Source: JAAYAY01 sp964429355
Lineage (GTDB): Bacteria > Planctomycetota > Planctomycetia > Pirellulales > Thermoguttaceae
Reading direction: 5' to 3'
DNA: 14,809 nucleotides
Assembly (NCBI GenBank): GCA_964429355.1
Contig: CAYSCH010000238.1
Coordinates: 1-14,809, forward strand
The notes beneath the pieces are model-generated. The model searched no databases. It saw only the letters and a list, made by a program, of their open reading frames with translations, and was not told the DNA's origin. The position numbers and the translations under genes are program-made. This document shows positions 1 through 7,682 of the stretch, piece by piece. Numbering within the stretch: the first letter of the stretch is position 1; each line of letters begins with the position of its first letter.

Positions 1-1
1 C

Positions 2-838
2 TCCTATCGTATCGACCAGCTTGTCTCTCTGGGCATTTCCTGGGTCTGGATGGGCCTGGAAGGCGAGAACTGCCGTTATGGAAAACTCGATGGGACGAAC
101 ACCATGGACCTCGTACGCGAGCTCCAGATGCACGGCATCCGTGTTCTTGGTTCGACGATCATCGGGCTGGAAGAACACACTCCAGAGAATATTGACACGG
201 TGATCGACTACGCTGTCCGGCACGATACCGATTTCCACCAGTTCATGCTCTACACTCCTATTCCCGGCACGCCGCTCCATGCGGAGATGGCGGCGCAGGG
301 CCGCTTGAAGGACGAGAACCAGTGTCCGCCCGCCGACACGCACGGGCAATTCCAGTTCAATTACCATCATCCCCACATTCCAGACGGGCTGGAAACTGAA
401 CTGATCGTGCGGGCATTCTTGCGAGATTTCGAGCTGAACGGGCCGAGCGTGGCCCGGGTCGTGCGGACCACACTGGCCGGATGGAAACGCTACCGGGACC
501 ATCCGGACCAGCGGATTCGGCTCCGTTTCGCCCGTGAGAGTTCGGATCTGCCCACCACCTACTCGCCGGTGATCTGGGCCATGAGGCAGTATTACCGCAA
601 GGCCCCGGCGATGCGAGCCAAGATGTCTCTCCTGCTCCAGGAGTTACACCGCCAGTTCGGCTTGAGATCGCGATTTGCCGCAGCGCTGGGCGGCCCCTAT
701 GTGCTGTGGAGAGCCCGTCAGGAAGAGGCCCGGCTCGCCCGCGGCTGGACCCACGAACCGCCGACATTTTACGACCGCAACGAGGCGGCGATGTCGGCTC
801 CAGCCAGGTATTCAACTCGCCTGCTCGAAGAAGGGTAG
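2..838 (+). CDS. Radical SAM protein of the B12-binding type, C-terminal part (5' truncated by window edge)
   Basis: The reading frame is open from base 2 with no start, so the gene begins upstream; 278 codons are visible before TAG. The visible part carries the second half of a radical SAM barrel: WVWMGLEGEN (about residues 14-23), the strand-helix motif RVLGSTIIGLEEHTPEN, and FMLYTPIPGTPLHAEM, which is typical of cobalamin-binding radical SAM proteins. The family's N-terminal B12-binding domain and the CxxxCxxC cluster motif would lie outside the window. The C-terminal ~170 residues are a basic, Arg-rich helical extension without a motif I can name. Such proteins often methylate or rearrange lipids and natural products; the substrate cannot be read from this part. 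It converges on a glycosyltransferase gene 163 bp downstream. Family assignment is fairly sure, specific function unknown. Confidence 0.82.
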   Translation, partial: SYRIDQLVSLGISWVWMGLEGENCRYGKLDGTNTMDLVRELQMHGIRVLGSTIIGLEEHTPENIDTVIDYAVRHDTDFHQFMLYTPIPGTPLHAEMAAQGRLKDENQCPPADTHGQFQFNYHHPHIPDGLETELIVRAFLRDFELNGPSVARVVRTTLAGWKRYRDHPDQRIRLRFARESSDLPTTYSPVIWAMRQYYRKAPAMRAKMSLLLQELHRQFGLRSRFAAALGGPYVLWRARQEEARLARGWTHEPPTFYDRNEAAMSAPARYSTRLLEEG

Positions 839-1001
839 CTACTCGATCACAGCCAGAGCGCTGGACCGATCGCGGCTGGCTGCTTGGCCAGAAACGCCAG
901 TACGGGAAAGCGACCAGGCTTGGTCCCGATGACCGTATCCATTTTCGCCTCGGTCTCCCGCTGACCGCAAGCGATCCGCCTGGCGACGGTGCGGACGGGT
1001 G

Positions 1002-1844
1002 TCAGCCGGCGCGTGGAACATCCTGCGTTTCGGATGCGTGCTGGTCGATGCCATAGGCGGTTCGGGTGATCTTGTGACAGCGATTCTGCTTGCGGATCGC
1101 ATTGTTCAACTGCCAGCCTTGGTGGGTCACATAGGTCCGGGTGTGCCAGAGGTGGAGGCAGATCGCCGAGAAACGGATCTGTCGTGGACGTACGCCGGCA
1201 TTGACCAGACGCTCCCCCAGTTCGCGGTCCAGCCCACCGTAGCGCATCCTTTCGTCGAACCCATTTACCTTGAGCAGATCGTCTTTCCAGGCCGAGGCAT
1301 TATGCCCGTTCCAGGTGGGCTTAGTGGGCGACACCCGGTTCAAGACGGAACCGACGCGACCGCCGATAAGTTTGAGGCATTTGAGGTTTGGCTTGAGCCC
1401 GCGGTTGAGGAGCCATGATGCTTCAAATGCCCGTCCACTCCACACGTCGTCGTGTCCGATCTGGCTGCTCAATTCAAGGGGCAAGCGGACACAACCACCA
1501 GAGAGAAACCACCCCGGTCGAGCGTAGGTTCGGTGGATCTCCAGAAAATCTCGTCTCGGGATACAGTCACCATCGGAGGACACGATGTAGGGACCGCGTG
1601 CGGCGAGGATGGCCTGATTCAGGATACTGCACTTGCGGAAGCCACAGTCGTCGTGCCAGACATGCCGGATCACTTGCCGCGTATGCCGTTGAAGTCTTTG
1701 GCACAACTGCGCGGTCTCGGGGCCCGAGCCATCGTCGGCGATGATCAATTCAAAATTGGTGAAAGTCTGTCGCTGGTAACCCCAGATCACCTTCTCCAGC
1801 AGATCGGGGTTGTTGTATGTGCTCAGGATGACGGAAACAGACAT
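1002..1844 (-). CDS. Glycosyltransferase family 2 with a C-terminal galactosyltransferase-like domain
   Basis: A 280-residue GT-A glycosyltransferase that should transfer a sugar from a nucleotide sugar, probably in the cytoplasm for a surface polysaccharide or glycolipid. Residues 2-12 (SVSVILSTYNN) form the first strand and nucleotide-binding loop. ADDGS is at 36-40, and SSDGDC at 89-94 holds the DxD metal-binding motif (D91, D93). WNGHNASAWKDDLLKVNGFDERM (178-200) followed by the DRELGERL segment is the Glyco_transf_7C-type acceptor domain, and HLWH is near 231-234. I chose the ATG at 1844 because it directly precedes the conserved first strand and has GGAG upstream. A TTG at 1934 would add 30 non-conserved residues and has no ribosome site. 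No signal peptide or membrane helix is seen. Sugar and acceptor specificity are unknown. Confidence 0.88.
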   Translation of the reverse strand: MSVSVILSTYNNPDLLEKVIWGYQRQTFTNFELIIADDGSGPETAQLCQRLQRHTRQVIRHVWHDDCGFRKCSILNQAILAARGPYIVSSDGDCIPRRDFLEIHRTYARPGWFLSGGCVRLPLELSSQIGHDDVWSGRAFEASWLLNRGLKPNLKCLKLIGGRVGSVLNRVSPTKPTWNGHNASAWKDDLLKVNGFDERMRYGGLDRELGERLVNAGVRPRQIRFSAICLHLWHTRTYVTHQGWQLNNAIRKQNRCHKITRTAYGIDQHASETQDVPRAG

Positions 1845-2113
1845 CACCGAAAACTCCGGCACTTGGCTTACCTTCAGCAGCCCACGCAGACGCACCTGAC
1901 TTGTTTTCGGCCGATCCGGGAGAGCGGTTGACAAATAAGTGCGGTTTGGGTGGACTTTTCCGGCAATAGTACCCCCTCCTGGGAGTTATTGGATTCCCGC
2001 GGTTCCAGGCTGGCACGGCGGCCGATATCCTCTGCGATTGCGAGAGGTGGTTCCAGCTACTCGGCATGCGAGAATAGCCCAGACGGGAGAGCCGCTCGGG
2101 CAAGGACGGGCCG

Positions 2114-2137
2114 ATTTTCCCGTAACTGCGGGAAAAT
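2114..2137. repeat. Perfect 9-bp inverted repeat (hairpin or operator)
   Basis: ATTTTCCCG (2114-2122) and CGGGAAAAT (2129-2137) are exact reverse complements around a 6-base loop, TAACTG. The arms have A/T-rich outer ends and a G/C core at the loop. Neither strand has a T-run typical of an intrinsic terminator directly after it. It sits in the middle of the divergent gap, so an operator or part of a structured RNA is possible. Confidence 0.5.
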
Positions 2138-2155
2138 GCGTCGAGTTTGGCGAGT

Positions 2156-2174
2156 TGCCTGCCGATAACAGGCA
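2156..2174. repeat. 6-bp inverted repeat next to the 2114 hairpin
   Basis: TGCCTG (2156-2161) pairs with CAGGCA (2169-2174) around CCGATAA. An alternative pairing, CTGCC (2159-2163) with GGCAG (2171-2175), is shifted by a few bases. It lies 18 bases after the first hairpin, so the two could form a tandem stem-loop element. Confidence 0.35.
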
Positions 2175-2483
2175 GATGTATCTCCTTGGCGCAGCCACGT
2201 CGGAGTTGAATCGGGGGAGTTCTGGGCCGCGGCAGGCGAGTCAGAACACAGGGCGACAGGGCCGCCAGCCAATACGAGCTACCGCTCGGCTCGAATGGCC
2301 TGCTCTCGTTGGTCGCGGATCTTTGTGAAAACCTTCACGATCTTTGAGGTTAGTAGTGCAGAGGGGAGGCGAGATCCTGGACCCTGTCTTCGCGTCCCAA
2401 AAACTCGTCTTCACGTTGCCTTTCAGCGGCATCTCGCCATTCACTTCTGGCAGCACTGGAATGGCGGAAAGGAACCAGAGTCG

Positions 2484-3527
2484 ATGAAGGTCATGCACTT
2501 TCATTTCGGCAAGTACGGTGGGGCGGAACAGTTCTTTGTGCATTTGGTGAACGCCCTGGCTAAACGAGGTGTCGCCCAACAGGCCGTCATCCGGCCCAAG
2601 CGGATCTGGCGGAAAGACATTGAGCATCGCGCGGAAATTACCGAGAGTCATTTCCGTAACGCGTCGTTGGATCGCATCCTGTTGCCGCTTCGAGTCCAAC
2701 GCACAGTTCGTGGCTGGAAACCGGACGTCTTGTTCGCGTGGATGCACCATGCCAGCCAATTGATGCCTCGCTCCTGCGACTGCCTTCGCATTGCCAGACT
2801 GGGGAACTATCCTACCAGGCTCAGTTACTTCAAGAACATCGACGTACTCGTGTGCAATACGCCGGACATTGCTGAGCATGTCAAGTCAATGGGTTGGCGC
2901 CGGGGGATTGAGGTCATCTCGAACTTCACGCCGACCGAACAAGTCGTTCCCGTGGACCGCAAGGTCCTCGATACGGCGGACAGCGTTCGCCTTATTTCAA
3001 GCATGGGCCGGCTAGTGCCGCTCAAGGAATTCGATGTGCTCATCAGGGCGGTTGCCCGGCTCGAGCATACCTACCTCTGGATCCTCGGAGAGGGGAGCGA
3101 ATCCGACAATCTGCATCGCCTGTCGAGGCAAATGGGAGTTGAAAGCCGTGTCCGATTTGCCGGCTGGCAGTCGGATCCTCGGCCGTTTGTGGCGGCCAGC
3201 GACGTGTTTGCCATGGCTTCCAGCCGCGAGGCTCTCGGAAACGTCATTCTCGAGGCCTGGACGCAGCGGATACCGGTCGTTTCGACTCGCACAAAAGGTC
3301 CCTTGTGGTTTCTGCGTGACGAAGAAAACGGATTGCTTGTCGACATTGGTGACGACCATGGCTTCGCCGAGGCCGTAACGCGAATCTCAGACAATCCCTG
3401 GCTGGCGAGGACACTGATAGCCGGCGGTGAAAAGACGTTACTCGAGAAGTTCTCGGAAGACGCGGTGGTTCGCGATTATCTCAAGCTGTTCGCATCGCAT
3501 CGCGACACAAACAAGGCCGCGGCCTAG
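2484..3527 (+). CDS. GT-B glycosyltransferase (GT4/GT1 group)
   Basis: A 347-residue retaining-type GT-B glycosyltransferase. The N-terminal domain starts MKVMHFHFGKYGGAEQFF, with the glycine-rich GGAE loop typical of GT4 enzymes. The C-terminal domain has the family pattern SSMGRLVPLKEFDVLIRAV (172-190), LWILGEGSE (198-206), RVRFAGW (222-228), and SREALGNVILEA, whose E249 and E257 form the EX7E motif that binds the donor nucleotide sugar. The ATG at 2484 is preceded by an AGGAA-type ribosome site and starts exactly at the conserved first strand. The longer open frame back to 2295 adds 63 non-conserved residues and is rejected. It is divergent from the GT2 gene and convergent with the GT39-like gene, so probably its own transcription unit. 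A role in surface glycan assembly is inferred; the sugar is unknown. Confidence 0.9.
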   Translation: MKVMHFHFGKYGGAEQFFVHLVNALAKRGVAQQAVIRPKRIWRKDIEHRAEITESHFRNASLDRILLPLRVQRTVRGWKPDVLFAWMHHASQLMPRSCDCLRIARLGNYPTRLSYFKNIDVLVCNTPDIAEHVKSMGWRRGIEVISNFTPTEQVVPVDRKVLDTADSVRLISSMGRLVPLKEFDVLIRAVARLEHTYLWILGEGSESDNLHRLSRQMGVESRVRFAGWQSDPRPFVAASDVFAMASSREALGNVILEAWTQRIPVVSTRTKGPLWFLRDEENGLLVDIGDDHGFAEAVTRISDNPWLARTLIAGGEKTLLEKFSEDAVVRDYLKLFASHRDTNKAAA

Positions 3528-3621
3528 GCCTCGCCGTCCGGCCGAATCCGGTACGCCAAGTCGGGTAGGCGCAGAATGGCAGGACGGTCAGCCTCAGATC
3601 CTGTCTCGGGAGCTTCTTCGA

Positions 3622-3645
3622 AGACGGGGCGCGATTCCCCCGTCT
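3622..3645. terminator. Hairpin between convergent glycosyltransferase genes (possible bidirectional terminator)
   Basis: AGACGGGG (3622-3629) and CCCCGTCT (3638-3645) form a perfect 8-bp GC-rich stem around an 8-base loop, CGCGATTC. It lies 18 bases beyond the stop of the GT39-like gene (-) and 95 bases beyond the stop of the GT-B gene (+). There is no T-tract, so it is not a textbook intrinsic terminator, but the position and stem fit transcript-end protection or termination on either strand. Confidence 0.5.
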
Positions 3646-3662
3646 GCGTACCGTGTCGGCCC

Positions 3663-5288
3663 TCAGTCTGAGCCAGGCTCATCTCGCACCAGAACCAGAA
3701 TTTCTTGGCAAGCCGCAGGCAAATCCTCTGTCGGCACCTCGTGGTATCCAAGCTCTTTCGCCTTGCGGATACCGTGTTCATACGCGTTCCGTCCCGTGCG
3801 GACTCGCCCGTCGATCCAGAGAAGAATGGCTCTCGGAAGGGAGGTCTCGATGGAGCGCCAACCCGGGTTCAGGCCATCGTCGTCATCCGGTGGAGTCCAG
3901 GTGAAGCATGGCTTCCCGGCGTAGAAATGAACCACCCGTAGCTTTCGTGGCTCGACGCTCACCGCAATCGTTTGTTCCGGGCCGAACCTGGCCATGATCC
4001 AGCGCCCAAGTTCCGCTTGATCGTGGTGTTGCTTACGGGGACTGATGACAATAACTGCCGACAGGATGGCGCCGCTGACGAGAATCAAGCATAACAGCCA
4101 GAAGGAGAAGCCGGTGGAAAACTGCCAGCCTTTGCGATTGCCAGCCTCCGTAAGCTTTGTTGCCACGCGACAGAGCCCGGCGGCAATGGTGGGAAGCGAG
4201 ACGATTACGGATGGGAAAGTGTAGCGTTGATCCATGCGACTAAGACAGAAGCAGACCCAGACCGCTCCCGCTGAGAGCAGGCAGAAAAGCAGGAGCGCCC
4301 CCTTCGAGGGGCCGAACAGCCGGCGTCTCCAGTGAATCAGGCCCACTCCCGCAAGGGGAAAGTGGAGGTAGCCGAATGACTTGACGTAGCAGGCCGTCAT
4401 GCTCATCGTTCCATCCACGTACTGCACGATGGGTGGTGTCTCACGCCTGGCAACTGTGTGCGTCATTCTCCGCAAATGACGTTTATTGCCGATGAGTTCC
4501 CCCTCGACGTCCTGCAATGCCGTCTCTTGGATCAACTTCCCTCCAAGAGGACCGATCGAAACCGCCAACAGCGTCGCTAGAATTACAGCGATTCGCCGCC
4601 CCCGAACGAACCGCAATCGGAACAGCATCCAGACCACCAGAACGGGTAGGAGCAGCCAAGCCTCGGTCCGCAAGTGGATCGCCAGGCCGAAAACGACTGC
4701 GAACAATCCAAACCAACGATACTGCAGTTCGGCGGCAGATCGCCATGCTGAGTATAGCCCCAGGGCGAACAGCAGCCAGAACGTGGGATCGCGCACGACG
4801 AGGGCGCCATCATCCACCATGGCGGGATGCATTGCGTAGAAGCCACTGCCCAGAATTGCCAAGGTTTCGTTGAACTGTCGCCGAATCCAGCCGTAGATGG
4901 GCAAGACAGTCAGCGTTGCCGTCAAAACGCTCCACCACTCGGCCGCCATCAACCAGTCCCCCGGCAGGGCCTTGAGTCCCAGGAGTATGATTGGATAGAT
5001 GTTGAGCCCCGTGTATTTGAAGGCGGTCGAGACATCGCCCGCTTCCAATGCCTCCGCCCAGTCAACGTAGGAGACGGCATCGGGACTGAGAATATCCAGC
5101 CGTATCGCCGACCGCACTCGGAGAACCAGGCAGAGCAGCAGGAGCCCCAGCAAGACCGCAGCGTGAGGCGGTCCTGGTTTGGTTACCACCCCATCCCGGA
5201 AGAGCTGATCGCCATGGTCCTCCGTCCAGTCGTCCGGGAACCTGCCACAACTTGCACGGCGAAAGAAATGGTCAGCCACGGCGTTCAT
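3663..5288 (-). CDS. Multi-pass membrane glycosyltransferase, GT39/PMT-like
   Basis: A 541-residue integral membrane protein resembling the dolichyl/undecaprenyl-phosphate-sugar glycosyltransferases (GT39, ArnT/PMT group), which use a lipid-linked sugar on the outer face of the membrane. After a ~40-residue polar N-terminus comes the first membrane helix (AAVLLGLLLLCLVL). Next is a loop with DILSPDAVSYVDWAEAL, whose acidic residues match the first-loop catalytic aspartate region of the family. Further hydrophobic helices follow (WSVLTATLTVLPIYGWI, PTFWLLFALGLYSAW, WFGLFAVVFGLAI, AWLLLPVLVVWML, IAVILATLLAVSIG, GALLLFCLLSAGAVWVCFCL, FWLLCLILVSGAILSAVIVI). It ends in a soluble domain of ~110 residues containing PPDDDDG. 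The ATG at 5288 was chosen; in-frame ATG 5333 and TTG 5351 are alternatives with no better ribosome site. Family placement is by topology and loop motif only. Confidence 0.75.
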   Translation of the reverse strand: MNAVADHFFRRASCGRFPDDWTEDHGDQLFRDGVVTKPGPPHAAVLLGLLLLCLVLRVRSAIRLDILSPDAVSYVDWAEALEAGDVSTAFKYTGLNIYPIILLGLKALPGDWLMAAEWWSVLTATLTVLPIYGWIRRQFNETLAILGSGFYAMHPAMVDDGALVVRDPTFWLLFALGLYSAWRSAAELQYRWFGLFAVVFGLAIHLRTEAWLLLPVLVVWMLFRLRFVRGRRIAVILATLLAVSIGPLGGKLIQETALQDVEGELIGNKRHLRRMTHTVARRETPPIVQYVDGTMSMTACYVKSFGYLHFPLAGVGLIHWRRRLFGPSKGALLLFCLLSAGAVWVCFCLSRMDQRYTFPSVIVSLPTIAAGLCRVATKLTEAGNRKGWQFSTGFSFWLLCLILVSGAILSAVIVISPRKQHHDQAELGRWIMARFGPEQTIAVSVEPRKLRVVHFYAGKPCFTWTPPDDDDGLNPGWRSIETSLPRAILLWIDGRVRTGRNAYEHGIRKAKELGYHEVPTEDLPAACQEILVLVRDEPGSD

Positions 5289-5690
5289 CCATCCACAACC
5301 TGGTCGACGCGTCAAGGAACTCGGTGACCGCATTCTACGAAACGTGAACAATGCCCCCTAGATCGATTCTCAACAAGGCGAACTGAACAGTCGAGCAGGC
5401 AACACGACCATCGCGCCTTTGTGGGTGGGCTCGACTTCCCGGCGAGGATGACAAGCGGGTCGTCTATCCGATCGAATTGGCTTGTCCCGGCAGACTACCA
5501 CCGGCTATGATAGGTGCCGCTGGTGCCGCTGCAATTCTGCACAAAGGGAATGCCGTGAGGGGACTGGATGCCAAGCGGTGCGATCGACTATCGTGGTGAC
5601 TGGAACGCGTTGGCCGAGAATTGAACACCTTCCGTTGTTCATGCCCCGGCTTCGGAGGGCAAGGCTACGGCAACCAGCGGGGTCTGATCG
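5289..5690. other. Divergent gap between the membrane glycosyltransferase and hisN-like genes
   Basis: About 400 bp (340 bp if the membrane gene starts at 5351). The open frame at 5482-5694 (+) starts with TTG, has no domain and overlaps the next start; I do not believe it is a gene. A plausible sigma70-type promoter for the + strand lies at 5482-5511. A tandem GTGCCGCTG GTGCCGCTG duplication is seen just after it. Nothing else stands out. Confidence 0.45.
5482..5511 (+). promoter_or_regulatory. Candidate sigma70-like promoter for the hisN-like gene
   Basis: TTGTCC at 5482-5487 (4 of 6 to consensus) and TATGAT at 5506-5511 (5 of 6) are separated by 18 bases. Transcription would begin near 5518, giving an untranslated leader of about 170 bases. 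The call is by eye and promoter-like boxes occur by chance. Confidence 0.3.
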
Positions 5691-6509
5691 ATGAATAGCG
5701 CGGAGAGGATGTTGAAGGATCGTCTGGATTTCGCAGTTGCCATCGCCCGTGAGGCGGGCGAGATCACTTTGGACTACTTCCAGCAGGAAGGGCTCACGGT
5801 CGATCGGAAGAGCGACGACTCGCCGGTAACCATCGCGGACCGCCGCGCGGAAGAGCATCTTCGTGCGAGGATTCTCGAGGCCTATCCGGAGGATGCGATT
5901 CTCGGCGAAGAGTTCGGCGAAGTGGCCGGCACAAGCGGCTATCGCTGGATTCTGGATCCGATCGACGGCACGAAGTCGTTCATCCATGGAGTGCCGCTCT
6001 ATGGGAACCTGGTTGCGGTCGAGCATGGCGGCGAGGGGGCCGTGGGGGTGATTCATATTCCTGCCCTGGAGGAGTGCGTCTACGCAGCCAAGGGGCTGGG
6101 GGCATGGTACGTTCGCGGTTCGGCGCCGCCAGTCCGGGCGAGAGTCTCGGACTGCCCGCGACTGAGCGAAGGGCTGTTCCTGACGAGCGAGGTCCGCTGT
6201 TTTGAAGAAGTGGGACGGCAGGAAGCGTATGCTCGTTTGCAGTCGGCTGCAAGGCTGACCCGCACCTGGGGCGACTGTTACGGTTTCATGCTGGTTGCCA
6301 CGGGCCGCGCGGAAGTGATGGCCGATGCCTATTTGAGCCTGTGGGACGCGGCGGCACTGCAGCCGATCATTGAGGAAGCTGGCGGGTCGTTTACCGACTG
6401 GAAGGGCAATCCCACAATCCAGTCGGGTGAAGCCGTTGCCACCAGCCATCTCCTCCGCGACGAAGTGCTTACAATCACGCGGGAATACGAGAAGCGCAGA
6501 AGAGCGTGA
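5691..6509 (+). CDS. hisN: Inositol-monophosphatase family phosphatase, probably histidinol-phosphatase
   Basis: A 272-residue Mg-dependent phosphatase of the IMPase/FBPase fold. Motifs: GEE at 72-74, WILDPIDGT at 86-94, and WDAAALQPIIEEAGG at 218-232; E73, D89, D92 and D219 are the expected metal ligands. TWGDCYGFMLVATGRAEVMAD (192-212) resembles the actinobacterial and planctomycetal HisN group, which hydrolyses L-histidinol phosphate in the eighth step of histidine synthesis, rather than classical inositol monophosphatases. Length is normal for the family. The ATG at 5691 has only a weak ribosome site; an ATG at 5709 is preceded by GGAGAGG but too close to it. No other his gene is nearby. 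The fold is certain; the substrate could instead be another sugar phosphate or PAP. Confidence 0.85.
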   Translation: MNSAERMLKDRLDFAVAIAREAGEITLDYFQQEGLTVDRKSDDSPVTIADRRAEEHLRARILEAYPEDAILGEEFGEVAGTSGYRWILDPIDGTKSFIHGVPLYGNLVAVEHGGEGAVGVIHIPALEECVYAAKGLGAWYVRGSAPPVRARVSDCPRLSEGLFLTSEVRCFEEVGRQEAYARLQSAARLTRTWGDCYGFMLVATGRAEVMADAYLSLWDAAALQPIIEEAGGSFTDWKGNPTIQSGEAVATSHLLRDEVLTITREYEKRRRA

Positions 6510-6535
6510 CCGTCAGCCTGGCGGGCATCGACGGT
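6509..6535. terminator. Weak hairpin immediately after the hisN-like gene
   Basis: ACCGTC (6509-6514) pairs with GACGGT (6530-6535), with a further short internal pairing possible (GCC with GGC). It begins at the last base of the hisN stop and lies in the 102-bp convergent gap before the secreted-protein gene. No T-tract follows, so termination is only a guess. Confidence 0.22.
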
Positions 6536-6611
6536 TCACGTAGTTGGACCCTGCCGGACGGCTCGCCGAACAGGCCTGACCAACGCCTGACAATTCCACG
6601 GACGGTCGATT

Positions 6612-7379
6612 CTAAGGGCCGAAAGGATTTGGAGTTGGTGCGCCCGCCGGTTCCGCGGCGGGGCTGACTGGGGGCGCTGCGGCGGGAACGGTTGAATTGG
6701 CCGCCGGTGCGGCGGCGGGCTCCGCTGGCTGCTTTGCGGTGGGGGCTGGCTGGTGGCCTGGAAGGCCGGGCCACTGCAGGGTCTGCGACCAGATCAGGTC
6801 ATCGTCGCGGAGGAAGAACACGCGGATCTTGACTGGCTCGGCGAAGATCACTTCGGGAGGAGACAGAAACAACGTTTTGTCGTCGGCTGCCCAGGGCTCC
6901 ATGAAGGGATAGATGGCCCACCGGGCCTTTTCTCGAAATGCTTCCTTGTTGGGCTTCAAGACCTCCGTCTCGCACGTCACGCATACGGCCGGTCTGCCCA
7001 GGATGTTTCGTTCGCCGACAGCCTCGAACTTGATGTCACCGCGTAGAAACTTGGCGGTTGTTCGCGTTTCGGCGGAGGCTGCCTGTGTGTCATATACCGT
7101 GACCGTGACCTTGTCTTTCATGAACGTGTGGAGGAAGTGAAGGGGCCGAATCCGCATAGACTCCTCTTCCTCCGAGATGTAAGTCCGCACCTCAATCGAA
7201 GGGTTCGTGTGCACCGTCCAGGGATAGCGGACGACGAGCATAGGCTCGCCACCCGCGGGGGTTTCGATCGAAACGTAACTGGCCGTCTGCCCCTCCGCCG
7301 CCTGCGAGCTGGCTGGAACCGCCAAGTCCATTCCCAAGAGGGTCAGCGCGACAGCGAGCGGAAGAAAGTGTTTTGACAT
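6612..7379 (-). CDS. Secreted hypothetical protein with Pro/Ala-rich C-terminal tail
   Basis: A 255-residue protein I do not recognise. The ATG at 7379 is preceded by GGAG at a spacing of 7 bases. Directly after it is a clear signal peptide: MSKH, a hydrophobic stretch (residues 5-21) and a likely cleavage after SQA (residue 27). The open frame extends 51 codons further upstream to 7532, but that part is basic, low-complexity and would bury the signal peptide. The mature part (about 28-205) looks like a beta-rich globular domain, with an acidic stretch SEEEES (69-74) and a CVTC pair (133-136) that could be a disulfide or metal site. Residues 208-255 are a low-complexity Pro/Ala tail, probably disordered. 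Export to periplasm or surface is well supported; function unknown. It is convergent with hisN and divergent from rpmB. Confidence 0.82.
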   Translation of the reverse strand: MSKHFLPLAVALTLLGMDLAVPASSQAAEGQTASYVSIETPAGGEPMLVVRYPWTVHTNPSIEVRTYISEEEESMRIRPLHFLHTFMKDKVTVTVYDTQAASAETRTTAKFLRGDIKFEAVGERNILGRPAVCVTCETEVLKPNKEAFREKARWAIYPFMEPWAADDKTLFLSPPEVIFAEPVKIRVFFLRDDDLIWSQTLQWPGLPGHQPAPTAKQPAEPAAAPAANSTVPAAAPPVSPAAEPAGAPTPNPFGP

Positions 7380-7451
7380 TGTCGGTCTCCGGGCGTGGAT
7401 TGGGAGTCGGGAATCCGCAGCGGCCGCAGGATACTTCGGCGCCCGATATGG

Positions 7452-7468
7452 ACAGGATGTACTCCTGT
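7452..7468. promoter_or_regulatory. Operator-like inverted repeat upstream of the secreted-protein gene
   Basis: ACAGGA (7452-7457) and TCCTGT (7463-7468) are exact reverse complements around TGTAC. The site lies 73 bases upstream of the secreted-protein start. It could be a repressor site or a small leader hairpin. Confidence 0.35.
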
Positions 7469-7601
7469 ATTGCGGTGCGGGAGGTCGCCGCGAGCTGCCT
7501 GCGGAGGAGGAAGCCCTGACGGGAGTGTCCATCGCTGGCAGTGTGCTTCGCTCGATCCCTTTATCTATTGATAGCCTCTTTTCTCCCAGCTTGCCAATCT
7601 T

Positions 7602-7620
7602 AACTTGGACAAATCAAGTT
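7602..7620. promoter_or_regulatory. Operator-like inverted repeat in A/T-rich promoter zone
   Basis: AACTTG (7602-7607) and CAAGTT (7615-7620) are exact reverse complements around GACAAAT, in the A/T-rich part of the gap. It overlaps the zone where a minus-strand promoter for the secreted-protein gene would sit, so dimeric regulator binding is plausible but unproven. Confidence 0.33.
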
Positions 7621-7682
7621 TCGGACGCCACCGAGTCGATCAGAGGAGAATTGCTTCGGACGGCGATATTCGCTGCCCTCCA

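Larger units (their letters stand above)
1845..2483. other. Non-coding divergent gap between two glycosyltransferase genes
   Basis: About 640 bp lies between the divergent GT2 and GT-B genes. Open frames here (for example 1939-2328 +, 2057-2272 -, and the upstream extension of the GT-B frame from 2295) have no recognisable domain, poor ribosome sites and mixed composition, so I do not call them genes. It does hold two well-formed hairpins (2114-2137 and 2156-2174, listed separately). A perfect TTGACA at 1928-1933 on the + strand lacks a good -10 box at the right distance. The region must contain the promoters of both genes, but I cannot place them confidently. Confidence 0.5.

Noticed and set aside
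876..891. A 5-bp stem in the convergent gap after the radical SAM gene
   Set aside because: CTGGC/GCCAG with a 6-base loop is too short to call a terminator without a T-tract.
1928..1956. Perfect TTGACA box in the divergent gap
   Set aside because: The sequence 17 bases later (TGGACT) matches the -10 consensus poorly, and the nearest downstream gene is over 500 bases away.
1939..2328. A 129-codon frame in the divergent gap that could be a small gene
   Set aside because: No convincing ribosome site, no domain, and it runs through the two hairpins; composition looks non-coding.
2295..2483. N-terminal extension of the GT-B glycosyltransferase
   Set aside because: The 63 extra residues do not resemble the family, while ATG 2484 has a ribosome site and begins at the conserved first strand.
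2241..2879. A 212-codon minus-strand frame running from the GT-B gene into the divergent gap
   Set aside because: It overlaps the conserved N-terminal domain of the glycosyltransferase, shows no motif, and has low-complexity Arg-rich ends.
3515..3530. Two overlapping palindromes (GGCCGCGGCC and GGCCTAGGCC) at the end of the GT-B gene
   Set aside because: Short, loop-less, GC-rich and inside the coding end; probably chance.
5505..6449. A 314-codon minus-strand frame opposite the hisN-like gene
   Set aside because: Fully antisense to a gene with complete IMPase motifs and without domain features.
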